64,000 bases of DNA from Pseudonocardia endophytica (GTDB lineage Bacteria; Actinomycetota; Actinomycetes; Mycobacteriales; Pseudonocardiaceae). The position numbers were made by a program, and so were the translations under genes. Position 1 is the stretch's first letter; each line of letters opens with the position of its first letter. A model generated the notes under the pieces. It was not told where the DNA came from. It was given only the letters and a program-made list of their open reading frames with translations, and did not search any database. Shown here one piece after another: positions 40,342-48,804 of this stretch. The stretch is taken from positions 1,426,001 to 1,490,000 of the forward strand of contig NZ_SMFZ01000002.1 in assembly GCF_004339565.1 (NCBI RefSeq). The letters are read 5' to 3'.

Positions 40342-42282
40342 ATGAGGTCACCCGCCAGCACGTCCGTCGTGATCGTCGGCGCAGGTCCCCGGGGCGCGGG
40401 CGTCCTGGAACGGATGGTCGCGAGCGCGCCGGAGATGCTCGGCGCCGCGCTGTCCGGCGACGGCGTCGACGTGCACCTCGTCGACCCGCACCCGGCGGGC
40501 GCCGGCCGGATCTGGCGTCACGAGCAGTCGCCGCTGCTGGCGATGAACTCGATGGCCGCGGACGTCACGATGTACACCGACGACACGGTGGTCTGCGACG
40601 GGCCGATCGCGCCGGGCCCGTCGTTCTGGGACTGGGCGAAGGACGTCCGCGAGAACGGCGGGGAGGGCGGGCGACTCGAGGCGGTGATGGGCGACGAGCT
40701 CGCCGCCGAGCTGCGGGCGGTCACCGCGGCCACGTTCCCGACCCGGCGCCTGCAGAGCTTCTACCTGCAGTTCGTGCTCGACGACGTGATCTCCCGCGCC
40801 CCGGACGGGCTGCGCGTCCACGTGCACCGGACGGTCGCGACCGACCTGCGCGACGACGGCCCGGACCAGGTCGTGACGCTCCAGGACGGCACGGTGCTGC
40901 GCGCCGACGTCGTCGTGCTCGCCTCCGGCCATCTGGACGCGACGCCGACCGCGGACGAGTGCGCGCTGCACGACGCGGCGCGCGAGCGCGGCCTGCGCTA
41001 CCTCGTGCCGGAGCAGACCACCGACACCGACCTGTCCGTGATCCGCCCCGGCGAGACCGTGCTGGCACGCGGGCTGGGGCTGGCGTTCGTCGACCTCGTC
41101 GTGCTGCTGTTCGAGGGTCGCGGCGGGCGGTTCGAGCCGGACGGCGACGGCCTGCGGTACGTGCCGTCCGGGAATGAGCCGGTGCTGGTCGGCGGCTCGC
41201 CGCGGGGGGCGACGTACCACTCCAAGACGCACTACCAGCTCAAGGCCGGTCGCCCGCCGCTGCCGCGGTTCCTGACGCCGGAGACGACCGACGCGCTGAT
41301 CGCGACCGGCCGCGTCGACGTCGCGACCCAGGTGTGGCCGCTGATGGCCAAGGAGATCGGCTGGGGCTGGTACCACGAGCTGTTCGCCGGCCATCCGGAG
41401 CAGGTGCGGGCGACCTGGGACGAGTTCTCCACGCGCTACGCCGAGCTGGACTGGGACTCCGACGCGATGGCCGCCCTGATCGACGAGACGGTGCCGGACC
41501 CGCTGGACCGGCTCGACCTCGTCGCGCTCGACCGTCCACTGGAGAATGTGCGCGCGTCCGATCTGGACGCATTGCAACCCCTTGTCCGCGAACGGATCGC
41601 CGAGGATCTGCGCCAGCACGTCGACGAGCGGCACACGCCGCACCTGGGCGCGTTCGTCGCGATGCTGTCCGTCTACACGGAGACCACCCGGCTCGCCGGC
41701 TCCGGCGCGCTCACCGCCCGATCGCGCGCGGTGGACATGCCGTGGTGGCAGAGCTTCTTCAACTCAGTGGCCAGCGGCCCGCCCGGCTTCCGCGTGCGGG
41801 AGATGCTGGCGCTGTGCCGGGCCGGGTTCCTGAAGTTCCTCGGTGCCGGGATGCAGGTGGAGATCGCCGACGACGCCTTCCGCGCGACGAGCTCGACCCT
41901 GGAGGGTGCCCCGCCCGTCGAGTCGACGATCCTCGTCGACGCCCGCCTGCCGGACCCGAGCCTGTCGCGGACGGTCGACCCGCTGCTCGGCGGGCTGTTC
42001 GCGCGCGGGGAGGCGGCCGAGGACGCGCTCGTCGACGACGACGGCACGGTCCTGCGCAACACCGGCCTGCTGGACGTCCGCCCCGCGGACGGCGCCGTGC
42101 TCGACGCGCAGGGACGCCCGCACCCGCGCCGCTTCGCCGTCGGTCCACACACGACGGTGAAGGTCGCCGGCGCGTTCACCCGGCCCGGGATGAACGCACA
42201 GAGCCTGCGCTACAACGACGCCGTCGCCCGCGCCGTCCTCGCCGCCCTGCCGGAAGCGTCCGCGGAGTCCCCGGCCGCCTGA
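40342..42282 (+). CDS. FAD/NAD(P)-binding protein (NAD_binding_9 type)
   Basis: A 646-residue flavoprotein. The N-terminal dinucleotide fold is VVIVGAGPRGAGVLERMV (residues about 9-26), followed by VHLVDPHPAGAGRIW for the ribose acid and ADVVVLASGHLDATPT for the ATG-like motif; ARGLGLAFVDLVVLL near 240 is a second strand. This pattern, with GPRG, is that of the large FAD/NAD(P)-binding proteins whose reaction is unknown. GAGAGG lies before ATG 40342. The upstream leader peptide and divergent ssuD-like gene suggest a role in sulfur scavenging. No membrane segment is seen. Confidence 0.85.
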   Translation: MRSPASTSVVIVGAGPRGAGVLERMVASAPEMLGAALSGDGVDVHLVDPHPAGAGRIWRHEQSPLLAMNSMAADVTMYTDDTVVCDGPIAPGPSFWDWAKDVRENGGEGGRLEAVMGDELAAELRAVTAATFPTRRLQSFYLQFVLDDVISRAPDGLRVHVHRTVATDLRDDGPDQVVTLQDGTVLRADVVVLASGHLDATPTADECALHDAARERGLRYLVPEQTTDTDLSVIRPGETVLARGLGLAFVDLVVLLFEGRGGRFEPDGDGLRYVPSGNEPVLVGGSPRGATYHSKTHYQLKAGRPPLPRFLTPETTDALIATGRVDVATQVWPLMAKEIGWGWYHELFAGHPEQVRATWDEFSTRYAELDWDSDAMAALIDETVPDPLDRLDLVALDRPLENVRASDLDALQPLVRERIAEDLRQHVDERHTPHLGAFVAMLSVYTETTRLAGSGALTARSRAVDMPWWQSFFNSVASGPPGFRVREMLALCRAGFLKFLGAGMQVEIADDAFRATSSTLEGAPPVESTILVDARLPDPSLSRTVDPLLGGLFARGEAAEDALVDDDGTVLRNTGLLDVRPADGAVLDAQGRPHPRRFAVGPHTTVKVAGAFTRPGMNAQSLRYNDAVARAVLAALPEASAESPAA

Positions 42283-42299
42283 CGCGGACGCGCGCCGAC

Positions 42300-42359
42300 G
42301 TCGACGCTCTGTCGGTCGACGCTCTGTCGTTCGACGCTCCGGCCGGCGACGCCCTATCC
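42300..42359. repeat. 15-bp tandem repeat array after the FAD/NAD(P) gene
   Basis: Two exact copies of GTCGACGCTCTGTCG (42300-42314, 42315-42329) are followed by two degenerate 15-bp units, TTCGACGCTCCGGCC and GGCGACGCCCTATCC. It begins 18 bp after the stop codon. The rest of the gap to 42559 contains C-rich tracts and no gene. Confidence 0.75.
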
Positions 42360-42559
42360 GTCTCGCCCGCCCCTCTCAGCCTCGCGCCCGCCCCTCTCCG
42401 CGAACGAACGGAGCGCCGCGAGGTGGGTGATCGACCGTCGTGGCGCACATCGTTCGCCGCTCGAACGCCGCGCTCCACAACTGTTGATCACGCCTGCCTC
42501 GGTCGCCGATGTCGGCGTAACCAGACTCGGCCCGGACCTGGGTCGCTCGCCGGTCGAGA

Positions 42560-43471
42560 TCAGTCGTCGACGCCGGCGGGGACCGGTTCCTCCTGGACGG
42601 CTTCGGTGCGGCGGGTCTGGCGCAGCTTCGCCACGGCGACGGCGACCGCGGCCACCCACAGCGCGACGATCACGGCGTAGACCGCGGTCAGGGCCGCGCC
42701 GGTGACGTCGAACGCCGTCAGGATCGTGCGCGCATTCGTCAGCACGATGATCCCGCCGACGGCCGTGCCGAGCACCGGCGCCGGCACCTTCGTGACCAGC
42801 CACGCGGCCAGTGGCGCGGCGAGCACACCACCGAGCAGCAGACCGCCGATGGTGAACGGGTCGAGCACCTCGGTGCCCAGACCGACCAGGAAGCCGATGC
42901 TCGCGGCGAGCGCCACCAGGAACTCCGACGTGTCCACCGACCCGACCACCGTGCGCGGCGCGGTCTTGCCCGCGGTCAGCAGCGCGGGCGTCGCGACCGG
43001 TCCCCAACCCCCGCCACCGGACGCGTCCACGAACCCGGCGACCAGGCCCAGCGGGGACAGGAACCGGGCACGGTGCGGCGACCGGCGGGCGGAGGCGACC
43101 TTCGGCGGACGCACCGAGAAACGCAGCAGGATGTACACGCCGAGCGCCAGCAGGATGCCGGACATCCACGGTGCGGCGTCCTCGGTGGACAGTGCGGACA
43201 GCACGGTCGCACCGAGGAACGCGCCGACCGCGCCGGGAACGCCGAGGCGCAGCACGAGCTTCCAGTCGACGTTGCCGAAGCGCCAGTGCGACGCACCCGA
43301 CACGAGCGTCGTGCCGACCTCGGCCAGGTGCACGGACGCGCTGGCGGTCGCCGGGCTGATGCCGGCGAGCAGCAGCAACGACGTCGAGGTGACGCCGTAG
43401 GCCATGCCGAGGGCGCCGTCGACGAGCTGGGCGCCGAAGCCCACGAGAGCGAAAATGATCAGAGTGCGCAC
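42560..43471 (-). CDS. TauE/SafE (TSUP) family membrane permease
   Basis: A 303-residue permease with about eight hydrophobic helices arranged as two repeats. The conserved first half includes LVDGALGMAYGVTSTSLLL near residues 17-35 and ASVHLAEVGTTLVSG near 45-60; the second repeat has GFVDASGGGGWGPVATPALL near 140-160. TSUP proteins export sulfite or sulfonate-derived anions or import sulfate-like ions. GTG 43471 has AGAGG upstream. It follows a second TSUP gene by 22 bp at the distal end of the sulfur assimilation operon, which makes sulfur-anion transport likely; direction of transport is not known. Confidence 0.88.
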   Translation of the reverse strand: MRTLIIFALVGFGAQLVDGALGMAYGVTSTSLLLLAGISPATASASVHLAEVGTTLVSGASHWRFGNVDWKLVLRLGVPGAVGAFLGATVLSALSTEDAAPWMSGILLALGVYILLRFSVRPPKVASARRSPHRARFLSPLGLVAGFVDASGGGGWGPVATPALLTAGKTAPRTVVGSVDTSEFLVALAASIGFLVGLGTEVLDPFTIGGLLLGGVLAAPLAAWLVTKVPAPVLGTAVGGIIVLTNARTILTAFDVTGAALTAVYAVIVALWVAAVAVAVAKLRQTRRTEAVQEEPVPAGVDD

Positions 43472-43493
43472 GGGAGGAATCCTCTGTGAGTCG

Positions 43494-44399
43494 TCAGGTG
43501 CGGCCTGCGGGCTCGGGTGCCCGGTCGTCGACCGGCGGGAGTACGTGGCGTGGCGTGCGGGACAGCCCGGCGGTCAGGACGAGCGCGCCGACGGTGCCGA
43601 CGACGATCCAGCCCGGAGCGACGTCGAGCAGGGCCAGCGCGGAAGCCAGCAGGACGGCCGTGACGACCGGGCGGATCACCGCGACCGGGCCCTGTGCGGA
43701 CAGCCGCGCCCCGAGGTAGACGCCGGGCAGCGCGCCCAGCAGTAGCGACGCGGTGAGCGCGAACTGCACGTCACCGAAGATCAGGTGCCCGACCGTCGCG
43801 GCCGCGACCAGCGGGATCGCCTGCATGATGTCCGTCCCGACCAGGTGCGACGGGCGCAGCCCCGGGTACGCGACGAGCAGCATCGCGATGATCAGCGAAC
43901 CGGCGCCGACCGAGGTCAGGCCGACGGCGAACCCGCCGACCACGCCGATCAGGACGGTCACCACGGGCCGCACCGGCGGCGCTCCGTCGACCGGCTCCGC
44001 ACGCCGGGCCGCCCTGCGGTCCATGACCTGGCGGAACACCGTGGTGGCGACGGCCGCGCAGAGCGCGATCCCGATGATCAGCTTCAACGGGTCGGTGACG
44101 CCTGCGCCGTGGCCGATCATCCCGATGACGACCGCGCCGGCGAACCCGGCCGGGACGGCTCCCGCGGACAGCCAGCCGACCAGCGTCCAGTTCACGGTGC
44201 CGCGCCGCGCGTGCACGGCGGCCCCGACCGGTTTCATCACCAGCGACGTCAGCAGGTCCGAAGAGATCGCGGCCAGCGGGCTGACCCGGAACACCAGGAC
44301 GAGCAGCGGTGTCAGGAGCGCGCCGCCGCCCATCCCGGTCAGCCCGACCAGGATCCCGACGACGAGACCCGCGACGGTCACGGGGAGGTCGATGTGCAC
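43494..44399 (-). CDS. TauE/SafE (TSUP) family membrane permease
   Basis: A 301-residue permease, a distant paralogue of the next gene. First repeat: AGLVVGILVGLTGMGGGALLTP near residues 9-30 (in parts) and AISSDLLTSLVMKPVGAAVH; second repeat: GGFAVGLTSVGAGSLIIAML near 150-170 and HLVGTDIMQAIPLVA. The G-x-G-G-G-x-L-x-P motif is the TSUP signature. The C-terminus is a short cytoplasmic tail. GTG 44399. Located between a small cysteine-containing frame and the other permease, downstream of cbiX, it may import sulfate or export sulfite; no ABC-type sulfate transporter genes appear in this window. Confidence 0.88.
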   Translation of the reverse strand: MHIDLPVTVAGLVVGILVGLTGMGGGALLTPLLVLVFRVSPLAAISSDLLTSLVMKPVGAAVHARRGTVNWTLVGWLSAGAVPAGFAGAVVIGMIGHGAGVTDPLKLIIGIALCAAVATTVFRQVMDRRAARRAEPVDGAPPVRPVVTVLIGVVGGFAVGLTSVGAGSLIIAMLLVAYPGLRPSHLVGTDIMQAIPLVAAATVGHLIFGDVQFALTASLLLGALPGVYLGARLSAQGPVAVIRPVVTAVLLASALALLDVAPGWIVVGTVGALVLTAGLSRTPRHVLPPVDDRAPEPAGRT

Positions 44400-44486
44400 T
44401 GCTGGGGCCTGCTTCCTGCGCGGGACTCGGCCGGGCGCGCGGGCACGCGGAGGTGCCCGGTCACGCCGGCCAGGAGGTCGGGGTCG

Positions 44487-44639
44487 TCAGCGCAGGGGAC
44501 AGAGGCCGTCGAACTCGTCGACGCGCCGGGAGGGCCAGAAGCACTCGAGATGCACGTCCAGATGCCACGACGACGAGGGGTTCGCCGCCGCACCGGGAAC
44601 CCGGTCGGGGGCGCACTCGATCGTGGTCACGGCATCCAT
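44487..44639 (-). CDS. Small cysteine- and tryptophan-containing frame (50 aa), uncertain
   Basis: ATG at 44639 opens 50 codons with strongly G/C third positions: it includes SSSWHLDVHLECFWPSRRVD and ends EFDGLCPLR. Three cysteines and two tryptophans in 50 residues are unusual. It sits in the 355-bp gap between cbiX and the first permease, 61 bp downstream of a TGTCCGGACA palindrome on the same strand. No family recognised; it may be a small protein, a leader or a chance frame. Confidence 0.4.
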   Translation of the reverse strand: MDAVTTIECAPDRVPGAAANPSSSWHLDVHLECFWPSRRVDEFDGLCPLR

Positions 44640-44699
44640 CGTCCGTCCCGGACAGCGACAGGACAACCGGACGTCCGAGGTGCGGGATAGGCCATAACC

Positions 44700-44709
44700 T
44701 GTCCGGACA
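44700..44709. promoter_or_regulatory. TGTCCGGACA palindrome, possible sulfur regulator site
   Basis: Perfect 10-bp palindrome between cbiX and the permease genes. An identical one lies upstream of the sulfite reductase leader at 50667-50676. Placed so that it could control the small frame and permeases as a second transcription unit of the sulfur locus. Confidence 0.45.
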
Positions 44710-44754
44710 ACTCGGCGGGAACCACGCCTGAGCTGCGGGTTCCCGACCAGTGGC

Positions 44755-45684
44755 TCAGCCCACTCTGCGGGCGGCCGACCCGTGTTCGACGGCGGCGGCC
44801 CACTGCCGCAGCACGGCGGCGGCGAGGTCGGGGTGGGGTCCGACGGGATCGGCGACGAGCGCGCCGCCGTCGGCCGCGGCCTCGACGATCCGGTCCGGCA
44901 GACGACCGGGCGCGAGCACCCACGGCACGACCACGACCCGGCGCGCCCCGGCCGCGCGAACGGCCTCGATCGCCTGCGCCGGGGTGGGCTCCGCGGCCGT
45001 CACGTACGCGGCGCTCGCGGCGGCCCATCCGAACCGCTCGCGCCACCCGTCGACCCGGTCCGCGACGACCCGGTTCGCGTCCGCCCGGGACGACCCCACG
45101 GACGCCAGCACCACCCCGAGCCCCGGGTCGCACAACGGGTCCTCGCCGGGCATATCCGGACCGCGCAGGCCGTGCAGCACCTGCGAGGTCGGCGAACCGT
45201 CTGCGACGTGCGAGCCGCCGCGCGGCCGAGCCCCGTCCTCGCAGGGGAACCCCGTTCCGCGCAGGACGTGCCGGGCCTGCGACGTCACCGGATGCCCTGC
45301 GAGGTGCGGGCCCGCGGCGAGAGCGTCGCGGAGCCGGGACAGGGCCGCCGCGTCGGTGCCCGGGTCGGGGCCGAGGACGTCGGACGTGTCGATGTGCAGG
45401 AGCGGGTTCCGCGAGGCGGCGGACGCGACCAGGCCCGGCACGTCCGAGCGGGCGTGGAACGCGTTGCCCAACAGCAGCGGTACGACCACCGCGTGCCGGT
45501 GCCCGTCCGCCGCGACGCCGTCGAGCACGTCGCCGAGACGCGGGGCGGACAGGTCCAGAAAGGACACCCGCACGTCGAGGTCCGGTGCCTGCCCGCGCAC
45601 CTCGGCGGCGAGCGCGGTGATCGTCGCGGCCGAGCGCGGGTCGCGGCTGCCGTGCGCGACCGCGACCAGCGCGGGAACGGACAT
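44755..45684 (-). CDS. Sirohydrochlorin chelatase (CbiX type) with repeat insertion
   Basis: A 309-residue two-domain CbiX/SirB-like chelatase that inserts iron into sirohydrochlorin for sirohaem, the cofactor of the adjacent sulfite reductase. Domain 1: LVAVAHGSRDPRSA with the catalytic histidine at about residue 10 and HAVVVPLLLGNAFHARSD near 68-85. Domain 2: GVVLASVGSSRADANR near 195 and RVVVVPWVLAPGRLPDRI near 255. The linker between domains, about residues 125-185, is unusually long and is made of two copies of a 78-bp DNA repeat (TSQARHVLRGTGFPCED and TSQVLHGLRGPDMPGED). Last gene of the cys core, 20 bp after cysN; corresponds to the Rv2393 position. Confidence 0.88.
   Translation of the reverse strand: MSVPALVAVAHGSRDPRSAATITALAAEVRGQAPDLDVRVSFLDLSAPRLGDVLDGVAADGHRHAVVVPLLLGNAFHARSDVPGLVASAASRNPLLHIDTSDVLGPDPGTDAAALSRLRDALAAGPHLAGHPVTSQARHVLRGTGFPCEDGARPRGGSHVADGSPTSQVLHGLRGPDMPGEDPLCDPGLGVVLASVGSSRADANRVVADRVDGWRERFGWAAASAAYVTAAEPTPAQAIEAVRAAGARRVVVVPWVLAPGRLPDRIVEAAADGGALVADPVGPHPDLAAAVLRQWAAAVEHGSAARRVG
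45139..45312. repeat. Two in-frame copies of a 78-bp repeat inside the chelatase gene
   Basis: Copies at 45139-45216 and 45235-45312 align without gaps (about 57 of 78 identical), 96 bp apart, a multiple of three that keeps the reading frame. Each has CCTCGC[CA]GG near one end and CCTGCGA[GC]G further in, which are inverse to each other. A third copy is at 21599-21676 outside any gene. Confidence 0.8.
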
Positions 45685-45704
45685 CCTCAGGACACCCCGG
45701 ACCG

Positions 45705-46991
45705 TCAGGACGCGGCCGGGACGAGCGCGAGCGGGTCCCCGACCAGGCCGGCGGCCAGCGTGTTCCCGGACTGCGGGTCGATCAGCAGGAACCCGCCGGT
45801 GGTCCGGACCCGGGCGTAGTCGTCGGCGGGCACCGGGTCGGCGGTCCGCAGCGAGACGCGCGCGATGTCGTTGATCGTCAGCTGGTCCGTGCCGTCCACG
45901 TAGGACACCGTCTCGGTGTCGAGACGGGACCCGAGCGCGCCGACGATCACCTGCGTCGTGCGGGTGCCGTGCTTGAGCAGCAGGCGCGCGCCCGGAACGA
46001 GCGGCTTCTCGGCCAGCCAGCACAGCGTCGCGTCCAGCTCGTCGGTCACGGTCGGTGCGTCGTCGGCCGCGGCGATCAGCGCGCCGCGGGAGAGGTCGAT
46101 GTCGTCGTCGAGCAGGATCGTCACCGAGAGGCCGGCGGTCGCCGAGTCCAGCGGCCCGTCCGCGGTACGCACCTCGGTCACCGTCGTCCGGTGGCCCTCC
46201 GGCAGCACGACGACCTCGTCGCCCGGCCGGACGGTGCCGGAGGCGACCTGGCCCGCGTAACCGCGGAAGTCGATTCCCGGACGGATCACGTACTGCACCG
46301 GCATCCGGAAGGGCGCGCCGACGTCGGGACCGTCGACCGGCACCGACTCCAGGTGCTCGAGCAGTGTCGGGCCGTCGTGCCACGGCGTGCTGTCGCTGCG
46401 GCTCGCCACGTTGTCGCCGACCAGTGCGGATACCGGGATGATCTGCACCGACTCGTCGGGGAACCCGAGCGAGCGGGTCAGCTCGGCGAACTCCTTGGCG
46501 ATCGCGTTGATCGTCGTCTCGTCGTAGTCCACGAGGTCGATCTTGTTGATGGCCAGCACGAGTCGCGGCACGCGCAGCAGCGCGAGCACGGCGGCGTGCC
46601 GGCGGGTCTGCTCGACGACGCCGTTGCGCGCGTCGACCAGCAGGACCGCGAGCTCCGCCGTGGACGCGCCGGTCACCGTGTTGCGCGTGTACTGGACGTG
46701 TCCCGGCGTGTCGGCCAGGACGAACTCGCGGGTCGGCGTCCCGAAGTACCGGTACGCGACGTCGATCGTGATGCCCTGCTCACGCTCGGCGCGCAGGCCG
46801 TCTACGAGCAGCGAGAGGTCCGGTGTGGACATTCCCTTGTCGACGGACGCGCGCTCGACGGCCTCGATCTGGTCGGCCAGCACCGACTTCGTGTCGTAGA
46901 GCAGGCGTCCGACCAGAGTGGACTTGCCGTCGTCGACGGAGCCCGCCGTCGCGAAGCGCAGCAGGTCGCGTGGCTGTGCCGAGTCCACCAT
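45705..46991 (-). CDS. cysN: Sulfate adenylyltransferase, GTPase subunit CysN
   Basis: A 428-residue GTPase subunit of ATP sulfurylase, which drives formation of APS from sulfate. G1 is TAGSVDDGKSTLVGRLL near residue 15-31, then GITIDVAYRYF, G3 DTPGHVQYTRN, G4 NKIDLV and EF-Tu-like domains II/III to the end. The length shows there is no fused APS kinase, unlike mycobacterial CysNC, in agreement with the APS reductase route here. Start ATG 46991 overlaps the last base of the cysD stop. Same operon as nirA-type reductase, cysH and cysD. Confidence 0.95.
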   Translation of the reverse strand: MVDSAQPRDLLRFATAGSVDDGKSTLVGRLLYDTKSVLADQIEAVERASVDKGMSTPDLSLLVDGLRAEREQGITIDVAYRYFGTPTREFVLADTPGHVQYTRNTVTGASTAELAVLLVDARNGVVEQTRRHAAVLALLRVPRLVLAINKIDLVDYDETTINAIAKEFAELTRSLGFPDESVQIIPVSALVGDNVASRSDSTPWHDGPTLLEHLESVPVDGPDVGAPFRMPVQYVIRPGIDFRGYAGQVASGTVRPGDEVVVLPEGHRTTVTEVRTADGPLDSATAGLSVTILLDDDIDLSRGALIAAADDAPTVTDELDATLCWLAEKPLVPGARLLLKHGTRTTQVIVGALGSRLDTETVSYVDGTDQLTINDIARVSLRTADPVPADDYARVRTTGGFLLIDPQSGNTLAAGLVGDPLALVPAAS

Positions 46992-47890
46992 CAGAAGTAG
47001 CCCTCCCGCTTGCGGTCCTCCATGGCGGCCTCGGACATCCGGTCGTCGGCCCGGGTGGCGCCGCGCTCGGTCAGCCGGGAGGCGGTCACCTCGTCGATCA
47101 CCTCGTCCAGCGAGGCTGCCGTCGACTCGACGGCGCCGGTGCACGACCCGTCCCCGACGGTCCGGTAGCGCACCGAGAGCGTCTCCAGCGACTCGCCGTC
47201 GCGGGGCCCGCCCCACGGGCCCTCGGCCAGCCACATGCCGTCGCGCCGGAACACCTCGCGCTCGTGCGCGAAGTAGATCGACGGCAGCTCGATGCCCTCG
47301 CGGCGGATGTAGCGCCAGACGTCGAGCTCGGTCCAGTTCGAGATCGGGAACACGCGCACGTGCTCGCCGGGTGCGTGGCGCCCGTTGTAGAGGTTCCACA
47401 GCTCCGGGCGCTGCTTGCGCGGGTCCCAGCGGCCGAACGCGTCGCGCAGGCTCATCACCCGCTCCTTGGCCCGTGCCCGCTCCTCGTCGCGGCGCCCGCC
47501 GCCGAACACGGCGTCGAAACGGTGCTCGGCGATCGCGTCCAGCAGCGGCTGGGTCTGCAACGGGTTGCGGGTCCCGTCCGCGCGCTCGGTCAGCCTGCCG
47601 TCGGCGAGGTAGTCCTCGACGTGCGCGACCTCGAGCCGCAGGTTCAGGCGCTCCGCGATCTCGTCGCGGAACTCGATCACCTCGGGGTAGTTGTGCCCGG
47701 TGTCCACGTGCAGCAGCGGGAACGGCACCGGTGCGGGCGCGAACGCCTTGGCCGCCAGGTGCACCAGCAGCGTCGAGTCCTTGCCGCCGGAGAACAGGAT
47801 CACCGGCCGGTCGAACTCGCCGGCCACCTCGCGGAAGACGTGGATCGCCTCGGACTCCAGCGCGTCGAGCGCGTCCAACGAGGTCGTCAC
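46991..47890 (-). CDS. cysD: Sulfate adenylyltransferase, subunit CysD
   Basis: A 299-residue catalytic subunit of ATP sulfurylase. The PP-motif is VILFSGGKDSTLLVHLA near residues 29-45, followed by HVDTGHNYPEVIEFRDE, FGGGRRDEERARAKER near 128, WNLYNGRHAPGEHVRVFPIS and NWTELDVWRYI, and the C-terminal EAAMEDRKREGYF. GTG 47890 overlaps the cysH stop by four bases. Works with CysN; both are translationally coupled. Confidence 0.96.
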   Translation of the reverse strand: MTTSLDALDALESEAIHVFREVAGEFDRPVILFSGGKDSTLLVHLAAKAFAPAPVPFPLLHVDTGHNYPEVIEFRDEIAERLNLRLEVAHVEDYLADGRLTERADGTRNPLQTQPLLDAIAEHRFDAVFGGGRRDEERARAKERVMSLRDAFGRWDPRKQRPELWNLYNGRHAPGEHVRVFPISNWTELDVWRYIRREGIELPSIYFAHEREVFRRDGMWLAEGPWGGPRDGESLETLSVRYRTVGDGSCTGAVESTAASLDEVIDEVTASRLTERGATRADDRMSEAAMEDRKREGYF

Positions 47891-48591
47891 GAGTGCAGCC
47901 CGCACTCGGTCTTGGCCTGGCCGGCCCAGCGGCCGGAGCGCAGGTCGGCGCCGACCTCCACCTTCGCCGTGCAGGGCGCACACCCGATGCTCGGGTATCC
48001 GGCCCCCACCAGCGGGTTCACCAGAACGCCGTGTTCGCGCACGTACTCCTCGGCCTCCTCCTCGGTCCACGCCGCGACCGGGTTGATCTTCACCAGACCG
48101 AACTTCTCGTCGAACGTGACGAGTGGGGTGTCGGCGCGGCTCGGCCCGTCGGCGCGCTTCACACCGGTGACCCACGCGTCGTAGCCGGCGAGCGAGCGCT
48201 GCAGCGGGACCACCTTGCGCAGGTGGCAGCAGCGGTCCGGACGGCTGGCGAACAGGTCCTTGCCCTCGGTCGCGTCCTGCTCGGCGACGGTCTGGTCCGG
48301 CTGCGCGTTGACGATCCGGATCCGGTCGTAGACCAGCTTGACGGCGTCGCGCGTGCCGATCGTCTCGGCGAAGTGGTAGCCGGTGTCCAGGAACAGCACG
48401 TCGACGTCCGGCTTCACGGACGTGACCAGGTCGATCATCATCGCGTCCTGCATGGCCGACGCGACGACCAGCCCGTCACCGAACGTCTCGGTGGCCCAGA
48501 CCAGCACGTCCTTCGCCGACGCGTCCGGGCCGAGTTCGGCGGCGCCGCGCTCGGCGGTCGCGCGCAGCTCGCCGGCCGTGGTGACGCTCAT
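47887..48591 (-). CDS. cysH: Phosphoadenylyl/adenylyl-sulfate reductase, APS type
   Basis: A 234-residue thioredoxin-dependent reductase making sulfite. PP-loop region VVASAMQDAMMIDLV near 42, LDTGYHFAETI near 68, the cysteine pair DRCCHLRKVVPL near 118 and the second pair GCAPCTAKV near 203, giving four cysteines for a [4Fe-4S] cluster; catalytic cysteine in KTECGLH at the C-terminus. The four extra cysteines mark the APS-using type, consistent with no cysC in the operon. ATG 48591 overlaps the stop of the small Zn-ribbon gene. Confidence 0.95.
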   Translation of the reverse strand: MSVTTAGELRATAERGAAELGPDASAKDVLVWATETFGDGLVVASAMQDAMMIDLVTSVKPDVDVLFLDTGYHFAETIGTRDAVKLVYDRIRIVNAQPDQTVAEQDATEGKDLFASRPDRCCHLRKVVPLQRSLAGYDAWVTGVKRADGPSRADTPLVTFDEKFGLVKINPVAAWTEEEAEEYVREHGVLVNPLVGAGYPSIGCAPCTAKVEVGADLRSGRWAGQAKTECGLHS

Positions 48592-48776
48592 GACTGTGCT
48601 CCCGTCGTCTGGGTGGGCGAGTCGGGGACGCCGATGCCGACGAACGTCACGACGAACGTCCGCAGGCAGCTCGCGCACCACCACGCCGCGCCGGGCACCT
48701 TCTCGGTGCGCTCGGCGGGACGCAGGTCCTCCTCGCCGCAGTACGGGCAGTGGAACGGGACGGCGCGCTCGCTCAT
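48588..48776 (-). CDS. Small zinc-ribbon protein in the sulfur operon
   Basis: A 62-residue protein with two CxxC pairs, HCPYCGEE near residue 9-12 and WWCASCLRTF near 33-38, typical of a one-domain zinc ribbon. It is coupled between sulfite reductase (28 bp upstream) and cysH (four-base overlap). Similar tiny proteins occur between these genes in many actinobacteria, as I recall, but their function is not established; a role in reductase assembly or electron transfer is a guess. ATG 48776. Confidence 0.85.
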   Translation of the reverse strand: MSERAVPFHCPYCGEEDLRPAERTEKVPGAAWWCASCLRTFVVTFVGIGVPDSPTQTTGAQS

Positions 48777-48804
48777 GCCAGAACACCGCCGATCGTCGCG
48801 AAGA

